DNA of 64,000 nucleotides from CAVPGP01 sp963704025 (lineage in GTDB: Bacteria > Actinomycetota > Thermoleophilia > Gaiellales > Gaiellaceae), in assembly GCA_963704025.1 (NCBI GenBank), contig CAVPGP010000002.1:868001-932000 (forward strand). The letters are read 5' to 3'. The first letter of the stretch is position 1. Each line of letters begins with the position of its first letter. Made by a program: the position numbers and the translations under genes. Positions 26,776-36,628 of the stretch are shown here, one piece after another. Below the pieces are notes generated by a model. It made no database searches and was not told where the DNA came from. It was given only the letters and a program-made list of their open reading frames with translations.

Positions 26776-28173
26776 GTACGCGGGTCACGTCCCATAGCGT
26801 GGTGTAGGAGCGCGTCGGACGGAGCCGGGTAGTCCGGCCACCGTGGCGCTCAGACTCGTCGGGTCTTCCAGGACGACGACGAGAGGAGTCACCACGATGG
26901 CCGAGACGAAGAGGATGACGGCTGAGCAGGTCGTCAGCTACCTGCTCGAAGAGGAGGGGGTCGACTTCCTGCGCGAGTCGCTGATGTGGGTCGTGCAGCA
27001 GCTGATGGAGGCGGAGGTGTCCGAGCTGATCGGCGCCGAGCGCGGTGAGCGGAGCGAGGAGCGGCTGACGCACCGCAACGGCTACCGGCCGCGCCGCTGG
27101 GACACGCGCGCCGGCGAGCTCGAGCTGGCGATCCCGAAGCTGCGCCGCGGCAGTTACTTCCCGAGCTTCCTGGAGCCGCGCCGGCGATCGGAGCAGGCGC
27201 TGGTGGCGGTGGTCCAGCAGGCGTACGTCTGCGGCGTCTCGACGCGTCGCGTCGATCAGCTGGTCGAGTCGCTCGGCCTGCGCATCTCGCGATGCGAGGT
27301 CTCGCGCATCTGCGCCGGCCTCGATGAGCAGGTCGAGGCCTTCCGCAGTCGGCCGCTCGAGGGCCGCTACCCGTACCTGTGGCTGGACGCCAAGGTCGAG
27401 AAGGTCAGAGACGGCGGCCGCGTCGTCCGCAAGTGCCTGGTGATCGCGCACGGCGTGCACGAGTCAGGTCGACGGGAGGTGATCGGGCTCGACTGCGGCG
27501 AGTGCGAGACGGAGGCGTTCTGGCGCGACTTCCTGCGCTCGCTGGTCAAGCGCGGCCTCACCGGCGTGCAGCTCGTCGTCTCCGACGCGCACGAGGGCTT
27601 GAAGCAGGCGATCGCCCAGGTGCTCGGCGCGCCCTGGCAGCGCTGCACCGTCCACTTCCTGCGCGAGGCGCTCGGGCACGCCCGCCGCGAGCAGCAGCCG
27701 ATGCTGGCCGCGCTGATCCGGCCGATCTTCAACGCCGAGACCGGCGAGCAGGCGCGCGAGCTGCTCGGCGACGCGATGGCCGCGCTCGAGCGGCCACTGC
27801 CGAAGGTCGCGGCGATGCTCGAGCGGGCCGAGGAGGACCTGCTCGCCTTCTACGCCTTCCCCGCCGACCACTGGCGCAAGCTGCGTAGCACCAACCCGCT
27901 CGAGCGGCTCAACCGCGAGATCGGCCGGCGCACCGACGTCGTCGGCATCTTCCCCGACGACGCCTCGCTGATCCGGCTCGCCACCAGCCTCGTGATCGAG
28001 CAGAACGACGAGTGGCTCGTCGGGCGCCGCTACCTCAGCCTCGACTCGCTCGCGCCGCTCCTCGAGGAGCGGGGCGAGCAGCAAGACAAAGAGGAGGTGC
28101 TCGAGCTCACCGCGACCTGAGCCGCCGACCATGCCGACGAGTTACACCACGTCCTGGGACTTGACTTGTACGC
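26776..28173. mobile_element. IS256-family insertion sequence
   Basis: A single transposase gene is flanked by imperfect inverted repeats. The left end (about 26782-26806) contains GTCACGTCCCA and CGTGGTGTA; the right end (28143-28167, complement) contains GTCAAGTCCCA and CGTGGTGTA at the same spacing. About 20 of 24 positions match. Exact outer ends and the target duplication could not be fixed. It appears complete and could be active. Confidence 0.8.
26897..28120 (+). CDS. IS256-family (Mutator-like) transposase
   Basis: A 407-residue DDE transposase. The N-terminal LIGAERGERSEERLTHRNGY is characteristic, acidic catalytic residues lie in WLDAKVEK, VSDAHEGL and NPLERLNREI, and the zinc-like C/H motif region is CTVHFLREAL. 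ATG 26897 follows GAGAGGAG. It is full length with no frameshift, unlike many neighbouring genes. Confidence 0.95.
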   Translation: MAETKRMTAEQVVSYLLEEEGVDFLRESLMWVVQQLMEAEVSELIGAERGERSEERLTHRNGYRPRRWDTRAGELELAIPKLRRGSYFPSFLEPRRRSEQALVAVVQQAYVCGVSTRRVDQLVESLGLRISRCEVSRICAGLDEQVEAFRSRPLEGRYPYLWLDAKVEKVRDGGRVVRKCLVIAHGVHESGRREVIGLDCGECETEAFWRDFLRSLVKRGLTGVQLVVSDAHEGLKQAIAQVLGAPWQRCTVHFLREALGHARREQQPMLAALIRPIFNAETGEQARELLGDAMAALERPLPKVAAMLERAEEDLLAFYAFPADHWRKLRSTNPLERLNREIGRRTDVVGIFPDDASLIRLATSLVIEQNDEWLVGRRYLSLDSLAPLLEERGEQQDKEEVLELTAT

Positions 28174-28245
28174 GCAGCACACCTCGTCATGCCGCGCCGT
28201 GCGCGATGAGCGCGCCTGTCCGCGATTCCGGGACACGCCGGGTCG

Positions 28246-28292
28246 CGGGAGCGACGGGACTCGAACCCGCGACCTCCGGCGTGACAGGCCAC
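28246..28292 (-). other. 3' half of a tRNA-Asp-like sequence
   Basis: On the minus strand the sequence has the anticodon loop CTGTCAC (GTC, Asp), a variable loop AGGTC, a pairing T-arm (GCGGG, TTCGAGT, CCCGT) and the 3' acceptor strand CGCTCCC plus G. The 5' half (D-arm and matching GGGAGCG acceptor) is absent upstream. Such half-tRNAs are commonly left where integrative elements recombine at tRNA 3' ends, and this one lies about 75 bases from the IS256 right end. Confidence 0.55.
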
Positions 28293-28929
28293 TTCAGGCA
28301 TCGCGACGCCCCACTACGACCAGCTTCCAGGAACGGACTGCTCTTGTCGCGCCGTTCTGGCCGCGGTAGGAATGCTATTGCCGGCTTAGCCCTGGAGCGT
28401 GAGGGTGGGGTCCCATCCGCCGTCGTCCGCGCTTGCCCGAACAAGGCGCCGCCCAGCGGATCGTTGTCCGCCACGCGGACGAAGAACTGCGGAACGCGGT
28501 GGGTGCTGTCGGAGGCAGCCTCCTGGACGGACGCATCCTGCTCCCCCGAGCGGAGCAAGCCGAAGATGTTGGGGTTCGTGTCGTCGCCGTTTTCGACCAT
28601 CTCGACGCTAGGCCCGCCCAACCCGCAGATGAACCAGATCGATCCGAAGTTTGCGACCTGCTTGCGGCTCAGGTCCAATCCGACGTGAAACATGCGCGAG
28701 CCTCCCTTCGTTGCGAGACAACAACGCGCGGAGCATGCCTCCGCGGGAGGCCCTCCTTCATCAGATTGCTTGCCATGGAGGTGCGGGCTGTCTGGGGCTG
28801 TCCTGTGCGTCTGTCTTCGACGCCCATGTTCCGCTTGATCTGGCGGAGGCGAAATGACGGAAAGCGACCCGCCGCCGTCGCCCGTGCTGAGCCTGCCGGC
28901 GCTCCGTCGATGCCGTCTCTCGAACTGGG
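28293..28929. other. Region without a recognisable gene
   Basis: About 640 bases. A minus-strand frame starting at 28693 begins MFHVGLDLSRKQ, similar to the start of IS110-type transposases, but the following residues do not match and the frame runs through the tRNA-like fragment. I see nothing else that can be supported here. Confidence 0.4.
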
Positions 28930-29941
28930 CTAGCCGACGGCCTGCTGGCGTTCCGCGGAACCTGCCAGCTCGAGCTCGAGCTCCGGGTGAGCGGACACGC
29001 TGACGATTTCTTCGACGGCTGCAAGCGCCTGCCCGTAGAGCTCCTCGGCGCCGCGCAGCTGCTCGCGCAGAAGGCGGAGCACCTGGACAAGCGAGTGCTC
29101 GCGATCGTCCGACGCGGCCTCGACGGGCACCAGGGTGGGCTGCTGACTGTTGTCGGGTGGCTCGAGAATGGTGCCGTCATGGGCGAGGATCGCCTGCTGG
29201 AGGCGTCGTAGCTGCGGCCCCGGCTCCAACCCGAGCTCCTCACGCAGGACGTGCCGCGCCTCCCGGAACGTCTCGAGAGCGTCCGCCTGGCGTCCGCTCC
29301 AGTAGAGCGCCACCATCAACTGACCCCACAACCGTTCGCGGAGCGGATTCTCCTCTACGGCCTCACGCACCGTCGACACCACCTCGTGGTGCCGTCCGAG
29401 CGCCAGCGCCGCCTCGATCTGCTCCTCCAGCGCGTCCACGCGGGACGCCTCGAGGCGCGCAGCCTGCGCCCTGAGGGACGTCGTCTGCGGCAGCCCCAGC
29501 AGCGCCGGCCCCCGCCAGCGGGCCAGCGCCTCCGAGGCCAACTGCTCAGCAGCCGCCGGGTGCCCTGCGCGCAGCGCTTCCCGCGCCGCCTTCAGCAGTC
29601 GCTCGAACTCGATCGCGTCGACGGACGCATCTCGCAGCGCGTACCCATTCGGGAACGCCGCGATCGACTGCCGCCCGAGCTCCGACCGAAGCCGCACCAC
29701 ATGATGGTGAACGGCGTTCCGCGGCTCACACGGCAAGTCCGACTCCCAGAGCTCGTCGATCAACGTCTCCATGGCGACTACCCTGCCTCCGCGAAGCGCG
29801 AGCGACGCCAGCAAGGCACCGCCGCTTGGCACCGGGCACCCTCAACTCGCTGCCGCCCAGCTCCACCTTGAACGGGCCGAGCATCTTGACTTCGAGCGTT
29901 GCCGGTCCGAGGGACGCGGGGTCGACTGCGGTGAGATGCAT
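28930..29941 (-). CDS. SARP/BTAD-type regulator, interrupted by one frameshift
   Basis: Read across one frameshift it encodes ~337 residues. An OmpR-like winged helix (MLGPFKVELGGSELRVPGAKRR, LLASLALRGGRVVAMETLIDEL, NAVHHHVVRLRSELG) is followed by a BTAD domain (ENPLRERLWGQLMVALYWSGR, LREELGLEPGP) and a short coiled tail. The shift lies near 29822-29825, where TGCC should be three bases. The ATG at 29941 is in a TGACATG overlap with the stop of the small upstream gene. SARPs activate local gene clusters by binding 11-bp-period direct repeats. It is closely related to the first part of the regulator at 45087. Confidence 0.82.
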
Positions 29942-29942
29942 G

Positions 29943-30155
29943 TCAGGCGCCCTCTTCCGCGTACGCGAACGGGTGGTGGAAGACGTCGAGCGCATTTGCG
30001 GGCGTCGCGGCGATCGGGGTGGTCCGCCCCGAACGGCGGTCGGTGACCTCCACCCAGAGCCGACCGGTGCGCGTGCCCCAGAAGAGCGCGACGTCGAGGT
30101 CGTTCGAGTGCCGGTCGGCCAGCTCGACGATGGGTGAACGAGCGGGATCGTGCAA
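29943..30155 (-). CDS. Small conserved hypothetical protein
   Basis: A 70-residue protein (IVELADRHSNDLDVALFWGT, RLWVEVTDRRSGRTTPIA, ALDVFHHPFAYAEEG). From memory, similar 60-75 residue proteins with the ending ALDxFHHPYAYA are common in actinobacteria next to regulators; their function is unknown. TTG 30155 is the only early start. Its stop overlaps the start of the SARP gene, so it belongs to that operon. Confidence 0.65.
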   Translation of the reverse strand: MHDPARSPIVELADRHSNDLDVALFWGTRTGRLWVEVTDRRSGRTTPIAATPANALDVFHHPFAYAEEGA

Positions 30156-30283
30156 GCTCGGGCGGCTTCGGATCGGCTGCGGCCGTCGGCTCCCTGACGA
30201 TTGCGGTTTCGTGCCTGTTGCAGGTCATGGCACGAGGCTAGAGCCGCGGCGGCCCCACCCGCATCCCGGAAACGCATGGTCCC

Positions 30284-33002
30284 TCACATAGTGCTGAGGG
30301 CGGGAGCCCGGTGAAGCTGCGCGCGGGAGTGCACGCCGAGCTTCCGGAACACCTTCTTCAAGTGGTAGTCGACCGTGCTGGCGCTGATGTAGAGCTGGCT
30401 TGCGATCTCGGCGTTCGACAGACCTTCGCTCGCCAGCGCCGCGATCCGTGCCTCCTGCGGTGTCAGCTCGTCGAGTGTGGCGTCGCGGCGGCTGTGTGCA
30501 GTGACACCTGTCGCCGCCAGCTCGTGTCGAGCTCGCTGGGCGAACGACCTGGCCCCGAGCTCGTCGCAGAGCTCGTGTGCCCGCTCCAGCTGTCGGCGGG
30601 CGTCGGTGCGGCGACGCCTCCGCCGCAGCCACTCGCCGTACACGAGGTGGGCGCGCGCGAGTGGGAGCGGGACGTCGGCGCGGTCGAGCCGTTCGATGGC
30701 CTCGAGATAGAGGCGTTCTGCCTCGTCACCGTCGCTGAGGAGCGCGCGGCAGCGCGCCTGGATGCCGAGGCCCCAGTCCTTGCCGGCGAGCTGGGTGCGG
30801 GCCTCGAGGTCGTCGAGGCTCTCTCTCGCCAGGTCGGTCTCGCCGCACCGGGCCGCCGCCTCGACGAGCTCGGCCAGCGCGAATCCGTTTCGCATCTCCT
30901 CACACGAGCGCTTCGCCGCGGCCAGCGCTTCCGGGAATCGTCCCAGACCGTTGTAGAGCACGGAGAGCGAGAAGTCGAGCGTCACGATGGAACCGGTGCC
31001 ATCGGGAGGAACCTGCTCCCGAAGGTCGGCGATGTGACGGAGCGCGGTCTCCTCGTCGTCACGCACGGACCGCCAGCGTCCCGACGTCCTGGAGGCCCGA
31101 GCGGCAGGCCGGCCGCATGCTTGAGAGCATTTTCCTCGGCGAGGGCTGCGGTCGCTTCCGCGATCCGCCCCTGGTCCATGCAGATGGTCCCATACGCGTA
31201 GAGAGCCTCCTCGAGCAGCGCCACGGCGCCCGAGCTGCGTGCGATCGCGAGGGCGCGCGCGCTCAGAGTACGGCTCGCTGCAGCATCCCAGAGGATCCGG
31301 GCCGTGCGGGCGGCGATCCCGCCGATCTCGGTGACGGTGTCGCCCTGGCCCGGTGCAGCGGCGACATACCGTGCGACGGCTTCCACGAGACGTCGGTGCC
31401 GTGCGGAAACCCGTTGGAGAACAGGATCCCGTAGCCGTGGAGGATCAGCTGGCGCGCTGTCGGCGGCTCCGAGAGCGGAAGCTCGGCGAGCACCCGCCCG
31501 ATCACCTCGGTCTTGGGGCCGCCACCACGATGGAGGGCCGTCGCCAGAGCCTCGACGCAGGTCTCCGAGGCAGCCTCCGGGTCGAGCGGCGCGAGCATCT
31601 CCGCGGCCTTGATGAGCTCGAGCGCCCCCTCGTTCGTGGTCCGTGCGAAGCACGAGCACCTGCGCACGAAGTCGCTCGGCCTGCGCCCGCTGCAACGCAT
31701 CGAGCGGCCCCAGCTCGGCGGTCGCGATCAGCTCCAGCGCGGATTCGGTAGCGGCCGCGGCGCGCATCGCGTGCGCAGCGGCCAGCGCTCGCCGCGAGCG
31801 AAGCACCGGATCGACGGTCAGCTCGACGGATCGCTCGAGGAAGGCCGCTGCAGCTGCCGCGCCGCCGCGGGTGCGCGCCCGGTCGGCCGAACGCTCGAGC
31901 TCCGCCGCGACGCGCTCGTCCGGCCCCTCGACAGCCTCGGCGCGGTGCCAGGCCTGCCGGTCGGGGTCGAGCGTCGGATCGGTCGCCTCGGCGAGCGCTG
32001 CATGCACCTGACGCCGCTCCTCTGCCGACGCGGCGCTGTACGCGGCGGCGCGAACGAGCGGGTGGAAGAAGCGGACGCGGGAGCCGATCCGGACGAGGCC
32101 GGCGTTCTCGGCAGGCTTTGTCGCACCGGGTCCGATGCCGAGGAGCTCGCAGGCCCGCCAGAGCAGGGCCGCGTCACCGACCGGCTCGGCCGCGCCCACC
32201 AGGAGGAGCATGCGCGTGTCGGCCGGCAGGTCCTCGAGGCGGCGGCGGAAGCTCTTCTCGATCCGACCCGGCAGACCCAGCTTCTCGAGCAGGCCGAAAG
32301 CCGCCTGCCAGCTCACGAGGCGTCAGGCCCTGCGGGAGCTCGATCAGCGCGAGTGGGTTTCCTTCCGTCTCGGCGATGATTCGCTCCATCACCTGTTCGT
32401 CGACGCGGCCCGGCAGCGCGCTCGCGAGCAGCGCCCGGGCGTCAGCCTCGGCGAGCCCTTCGACGTGCAGCTCGCCGATGCCGCTGAGCTCCTTCAGCTC
32501 GGCCGGATCCCGGCCCGCCAGAAGGAGTGCGACCGCGTCCGCGTCGAGCCGGCGGGCGACGACCCCGAGCGCCTGCGCGGAGGCGCGGTCGAGCCACTGC
32601 ACGTCGTCGACGACGCCCAGCAGCGGCTTCGTCGACCCGGCGGCCGAGAGCAGGCTGAGCGCACCGAGACCCACGAACAGCGGATCGGGCGGCGCGCCGC
32701 CCCCGAGGCCGAACGCCGTCTCGAGCGCCGCACGCTGCGGCTCGGGCAACGCGGGGAGCCCGTCGAGCAGCGGCGCACAGAGTTGTTGCAGCCCCGAGAA
32801 CGCCAACTCCATCTCCGACTCGACGCCCGCCGCCCGGACGACCTGGAAATCGTCCGCCGACTGCGTTGCGTACTCGAGCAGCGCCGACTTGCCGATCCCG
32901 GCCGGGCCGCCGACGAGCAGCGCACCGCCCCTACCGTGACGCGCACCCTCGAGGACCGACGTCGATGGCAGCGCATTCGCTGTCACGACCGAGAAGGGCC
33001 AC
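30284..33002 (-). pseudogene. Large LuxR-family ATPase regulator (MalT-like), multiply frameshifted
   Basis: Joined across frames, about 900 residues. It starts at GTG 33002 (ALLGRDSECAAID), continues with Walker A GGPAGIGKSALL and Walker B-like GVVDDVQWLDRAS, then a helical repeat region, and ends in the LuxR HTH LTPQEARIAALASEGLSNAEIA. At least five frame changes occur (near 32960, 32325, 31650, 31390 and 31090), but the protein stays conserved between them. This suggests indel errors or very recent decay. If intact it would be a STAND-type signal-responsive activator. It lies upstream of the small gene and SARP gene on the same strand. Confidence 0.72.
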
Positions 33003-33192
33003 GTGCGAGACGATACGCCTCCGGGCGTATCGGGCCCAAACCGTTGTCAGCTCCTGCTGCCAGGCTCGAAGCGGGGCTTCGACCGCAGGCGGCAGCGGCG
33101 TGGCAATGCGCGTGCGCATCCTCTCCTCATGGACGAGCCCACGCAACCCGCGGTTATCGTCGCTCTGCCGTTACGAGTTGAAGGGAGTTGAC

Positions 33193-33930
33193 ATGAAGAG
33201 AACGCTGGTTCTTACGTCTCCTCACCTGATGGGCGAGGATGTGAAATACGCGCAGAAGCTACTCGAGACTCGAGGCGGGTATTACACAGCCGCACTCGAC
33301 GGCGAATTTGGACCGCTGTCAGCGCAGGCGTCATACCGGGCGCAGTACTGGCTCGGCTATGCGAACCCCTCGCAGTCGTTCGGCACCAATCTGGAGAAGT
33401 TCCTCCTGGGAGAGGCGCAGCCCTCTCCGGAAGCGAAGAAGCGAATTGCTCAACGGAAGAAGCAGGCCGAGCTAGAGCCGCTCCGCGAAAGGGCACTAAC
33501 GCAGATGGAGACGTTCGTCGGAATCTGCGAACAGCCAGCAGGATCGAACCACGTGCCGGAGATCAACGGCTGGTGGGGCCACGGCGATGTCGCTTGGTGC
33601 GCGCGCTGCGTCTCCAAGGCGTACGTCTCTGCTGGATCAAAGGCGTTTGTTCGTGGTCGCAACTATGAGTATGTCCCCACACTTGTTGGAGATGCTCGCG
33701 CCGGTCGCAATGGGCTTACCGTGACGCTGGAACCGAAGCCGGGTGATCTGGTCTGCTTCGACTGGGATGGCTCGAACTTCTGCACAGGCGACAACCACGT
33801 AGGCATGTTCAAAGCGGGCTCCAAGGCGGGCTTTAGGACGATCGAAGGCAATGTCGACTCACGCTGTGACTACCACGACCGCACTTCAGGTTCTGCGCCC
33901 CATGTTCTCTTCGTTCATGTAGGCAAGTAA
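33193..33930 (+). CDS. Lysin-like protein: peptidoglycan-binding plus CHAP domain
   Basis: A 245-residue protein. The N-terminal ~80 residues resemble a peptidoglycan-binding domain (DVKYAQKLLETRGGYY, LDGEFGPLSAQASYRA). A helical linker follows, then a CHAP-type amidase/endopeptidase domain with the catalytic Cys in VAWCARCVSKAY and His in GDNHVGMFKAG. No signal peptide is seen, as in phage endolysins. The coding GC is visibly lower than in the surroundings, suggesting transfer. ATG 33193 follows AAGGGA. No holin or phage structural gene is nearby. Confidence 0.78.
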   Translation: MKRTLVLTSPHLMGEDVKYAQKLLETRGGYYTAALDGEFGPLSAQASYRAQYWLGYANPSQSFGTNLEKFLLGEAQPSPEAKKRIAQRKKQAELEPLRERALTQMETFVGICEQPAGSNHVPEINGWWGHGDVAWCARCVSKAYVSAGSKAFVRGRNYEYVPTLVGDARAGRNGLTVTLEPKPGDLVCFDWDGSNFCTGDNHVGMFKAGSKAGFRTIEGNVDSRCDYHDRTSGSAPHVLFVHVGK

Positions 33931-34080
33931 CCAGCGCCACCCGCAAACGCCGATCGAACGACCCGTGCTGGACAACTCGAGTTGACCCTGTCTCGTTGAC
34001 ACCGCGGAGTGCGCCGGTTGCAGTGGAGTCGCGTTTCTTGGTTCAGGCGACCGCTGCAGTGGTGTCGGGTTGCGGCTGCT

Positions 34081-34305
34081 CCGGTCGACGAGGTCATCTG
34101 CCGTCGGCGCGCCGGGAGCGCTGCGCTTCTGGGCGCCGTCATGGCCGGCGATGCCGGCACGCTGCATCAGCATCGCAAACGCGTTGTGACCGACCGTGAT
34201 CCCGCGGCCGAGAGCGAGCTCGGTGTGCACTCGCTTCGCGCCGTAGTTGCCATACGACGCTGTATGGACCTCGCGCATCAGGTCGGTCGGCCACGCATGC
34301 CGCAC
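34081..34305 (-). pseudogene. IS3-family OrfB transposase remnant
   Basis: About 75 residues match the HTH_21/pre-core part of IS3 OrfB: LMREVHTASYGNYGAKRVH, TELALGRGITVGHNAFAMLM, and PTADDLVDR, after which the DDE core should begin but is absent. The frame continues into unrelated sequence. A scar of an insertion at the left side of the peptide locus. Confidence 0.75.
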
Positions 34306-34551
34306 CGGACCTTACGGAACCGGGGGCACAGCACCAGGTACGTCTGGTGTCACCACCGCACCGCTACGAAAGATTGCCCCGACCCCGTGCTTGGCCGTAG
34401 GTGGCGGTGACGAGAACCGTCTGTTACGCTCACCGCAGGAGGGTCCTATGTCTCGCCCATGGGCAGCTGGCGTTCGATCTAGCGGATGGGCAAGTCCTTG
34501 GACCAGTAGAGACGGTGCAGCTCCTTGAGCGCTGCGGAGTGAAGTCTCGGC

Positions 34552-36570
34552 ATGGTGTTCACGGCACACTCGGGGACGCAATCGGCAAATGAATTAGTGC
34601 GTTTGCTTCCGGGACTTGCGTCACTCCAGGCCGAGTCTCTGGGTGACCCGGGAATACGCATCGCCGTACTCGACGGGCCCGTCGACCTTTCGCATCCATG
34701 CTTCAGGGAAGCCAATATCACCCGCCTGAATACCTTGGTCAGGGACGCAGCCTCCTCTGGACCGATGGCGTCCCACGGGACTCACGTGTCCAGCCTGATC
34801 TTCGGACAGCCAGGCACTTCTGTCTGCGGGGTCGCCCCCCGATGCCGGGGTCTCATTCTCCCCGTATTTGAGGACTACCAGGAGGGTTACCTCTCCCAAC
34901 TGGACCTTGCCAGGGCTATCGAGCGAGCAGTGGAGGAAGGCGCACACCTCATCAACGTCAGCGGCGGTGAGCGGTCTCCGCGGGGTCAGGCGGATGAGAT
35001 CTTGGCCCGCGCGGTTCGACTCTGCGAAAGAAACAATGTTCTACTTGTCGCCGCGGTCGGAAATGACGGTTGCGAGTGCCTCCATGTTCCTGCTGCTCTG
35101 CCAGGGGTGCTTGCTGTCGGCGCGATGGACGCCAACGGGCAGCCCTTGGATACGAGTAACTGGGGACAGTCCTATGGAAAGAACGGGGTGCTTGCCCCCG
35201 GCCAGAATATCCGGGGGGCGGCTCCTGGCGGCGGCACGACTCTTCTCACCGGCAGTAGTTTCGCCTCGGCCATCGTCTGCGGCGTCGCAGCTTTGCTTCT
35301 GAGCATTCAGCGGCTGAAGGGAGAAGAGCCGGATCCTCGCGCAGTTCGCGAAGCCCTCCTCAAGAGTGCTGTGCCGTGTGACCCGCGCAAGACTCCCGAG
35401 TATCCACGTTGTCTGGCCGGCACTCTCAACATCCCTGGGGCCCACTCCCGTATTCAGAACGGAGGAAAGACAACGATGTCCAATTCTCGTGAAACTGTGG
35501 CGGCCGCTCCGCAAGCGAGCGATGCTGGGTCGCCTCGCGCTCGGCGCCGCAGGCGGCGAGCAGGTACGCGAGCAGCGGCTGAGCACCCAGCCGGCAACGG
35601 CGTCGCCCCGTCCGCATTCTGCAGTTGCGGCGACGGCACTAATGGCAAGAAGCAATACGTTTTTGCCATCGGGCTCGTCAGCTTCGATTTCGGGACCCTG
35701 GCGCGGCGGGACTCCTTCGAGCAACTCATGACCGACCAGTTCGGCCCGACCGCAAATCCGTACAACCCGTTGCAGTTATGCGACTACCTGGACGCGAATC
35801 GCGCCGAATCGACCAAGTTGATCTGGACGCTCAACCTCGAGCTGAGCCCAATCTACGCGATCGAGGCCGAGCTGGCTTATGCAGAGGATATCTACTCATT
35901 TCTTCGCTCCGCGCTGCGAGGGGAATCGCTCGCTCCCGACGACCCGCAGTATGCGGAGAAACATGTCTCGAGGGTGTCGGTACCAGGTGTCCTGACGAAT
36001 AGGACAGCACGACTGTTTTCGGGACAAGTGGTGCCGATCGTTGTCGCGCAGCCTCGTGGGCTGTTCGCATGGAACACTCAGCAACTGACCGACGCAGTGA
36101 TCGAGGCGATCAAGGCCAAACAAGCCTCCCAGAAGCCGCCCCAGAAGCTATCGGCGGAAGATGAGCGGAATGCGCGGATCTTCGTCCACAACTTCCTGGA
36201 GAAGCTGTACCACCAGTTCCGAAACCTCGGGCAGACGTCCCCGGACCGGGCGCTGAACTTCAGCGCGACGAATGCGTTTCAAGCGGCGGACACCATTGTG
36301 TCGGCGATCGACCCTGTGACGGCGGGCTTGATCCCGGCACCAAAGGACCGCAAGGGCTTCTACACGCTAGACACGGTGTCCGTGTCGAAGAGCCCCCACT
36401 GCCGCTTTGACTCGGACTGCTGGGACGTGCAGTTGGTGTTCTTCGATCCGGTGAATGTCCTTCAGGCCAGACTTGTCTTTCAGTTCACGCTGGACGTCAG
36501 CGATGAGATGCCTGTGACTCTCGGCCCAATTCACCAGTGGACGCAGGCAGGAGCCCCGTCGTCGGCATAG
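34552..36570 (+). CDS. PatA/PatG-type fused cyanobactin maturation protease
   Basis: A 672-residue protein. Residues ~15-295 are a subtilisin (S8) domain of PatA type: catalytic Asp41 in IAVLDGPVD, His75 in SHGTHVSSL, oxyanion Asn171 and Ser236 in LTGSSFAS. After an Arg-rich linker (330-341) and a Cys-containing GVAPSAFCSCGDG stretch (350-362), residues ~367-660 match the PatG C-terminal region (YVFAIGLVSFDFGTLARRDS, PYNPLQLCDYLDANRAES, LNLELSPIYAIEAEL). In cyanobactin clusters PatA removes the leader and PatG macrocyclises the core; this protein has one protease domain plus the PatG tail. Lower GC than neighbours. Two precursor-like ORFs follow. An internal ATG at 35476 has a good ribosome binding site. 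Confidence 0.85.
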   Translation: MVFTAHSGTQSANELVRLLPGLASLQAESLGDPGIRIAVLDGPVDLSHPCFREANITRLNTLVRDAASSGPMASHGTHVSSLIFGQPGTSVCGVAPRCRGLILPVFEDYQEGYLSQLDLARAIERAVEEGAHLINVSGGERSPRGQADEILARAVRLCERNNVLLVAAVGNDGCECLHVPAALPGVLAVGAMDANGQPLDTSNWGQSYGKNGVLAPGQNIRGAAPGGGTTLLTGSSFASAIVCGVAALLLSIQRLKGEEPDPRAVREALLKSAVPCDPRKTPEYPRCLAGTLNIPGAHSRIQNGGKTTMSNSRETVAAAPQASDAGSPRARRRRRRAGTRAAAEHPAGNGVAPSAFCSCGDGTNGKKQYVFAIGLVSFDFGTLARRDSFEQLMTDQFGPTANPYNPLQLCDYLDANRAESTKLIWTLNLELSPIYAIEAELAYAEDIYSFLRSALRGESLAPDDPQYAEKHVSRVSVPGVLTNRTARLFSGQVVPIVVAQPRGLFAWNTQQLTDAVIEAIKAKQASQKPPQKLSAEDERNARIFVHNFLEKLYHQFRNLGQTSPDRALNFSATNAFQAADTIVSAIDPVTAGLIPAPKDRKGFYTLDTVSVSKSPHCRFDSDCWDVQLVFFDPVNVLQARLVFQFTLDVSDEMPVTLGPIHQWTQAGAPSSA

Positions 36571-36602
36571 CGTCAAGTCAGGTCGGTATAGCGTCAAGTC
36601 AG
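36561..36602 (+). repeat. Two tandem 21-bp repeats
   Basis: The 21-base units 36561-36581 and 36582-36602 differ only at position 6 (C or T) and share ATAGCGTCAAGTCAG. The first unit includes the stop codon of the protease gene; the second ends 12 bases before the ribosome binding site of the first precursor-like ORF. Confidence 0.9.
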
Positions 36603-36628
36603 ACGGGGTTACAGGAAAGGAGACTGAA

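Noticed and set aside
28187..28693. Minus-strand ORF containing VAGSSPVAPATR and plus-strand frame with ATGLEPATSGVTG
   Set aside because: These are the familiar artefact peptides produced by reading through tRNA sequence; the region is the tRNA-Asp-like fragment.
28657..28693. MFHVGLDLSRKQ start resembling IS110 transposases
   Set aside because: Similarity ends after about 12 residues and no DEDD core follows.
33090..33105. CGGCA-N6-TGGCA upstream of the CHAP gene
   Set aside because: It lacks the third element 21 bases upstream and is ~87 bases from the start codon, unlike the five consistent sites.
34448..34528. 26-codon ORF with a good AGGAGGGT ribosome binding site upstream of the protease
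   Set aside because: It shares no leader motif with the two precursor-like peptides. An overlapping 63-codon frame (34401-34592) also has no recognisable features. Left unannotated.
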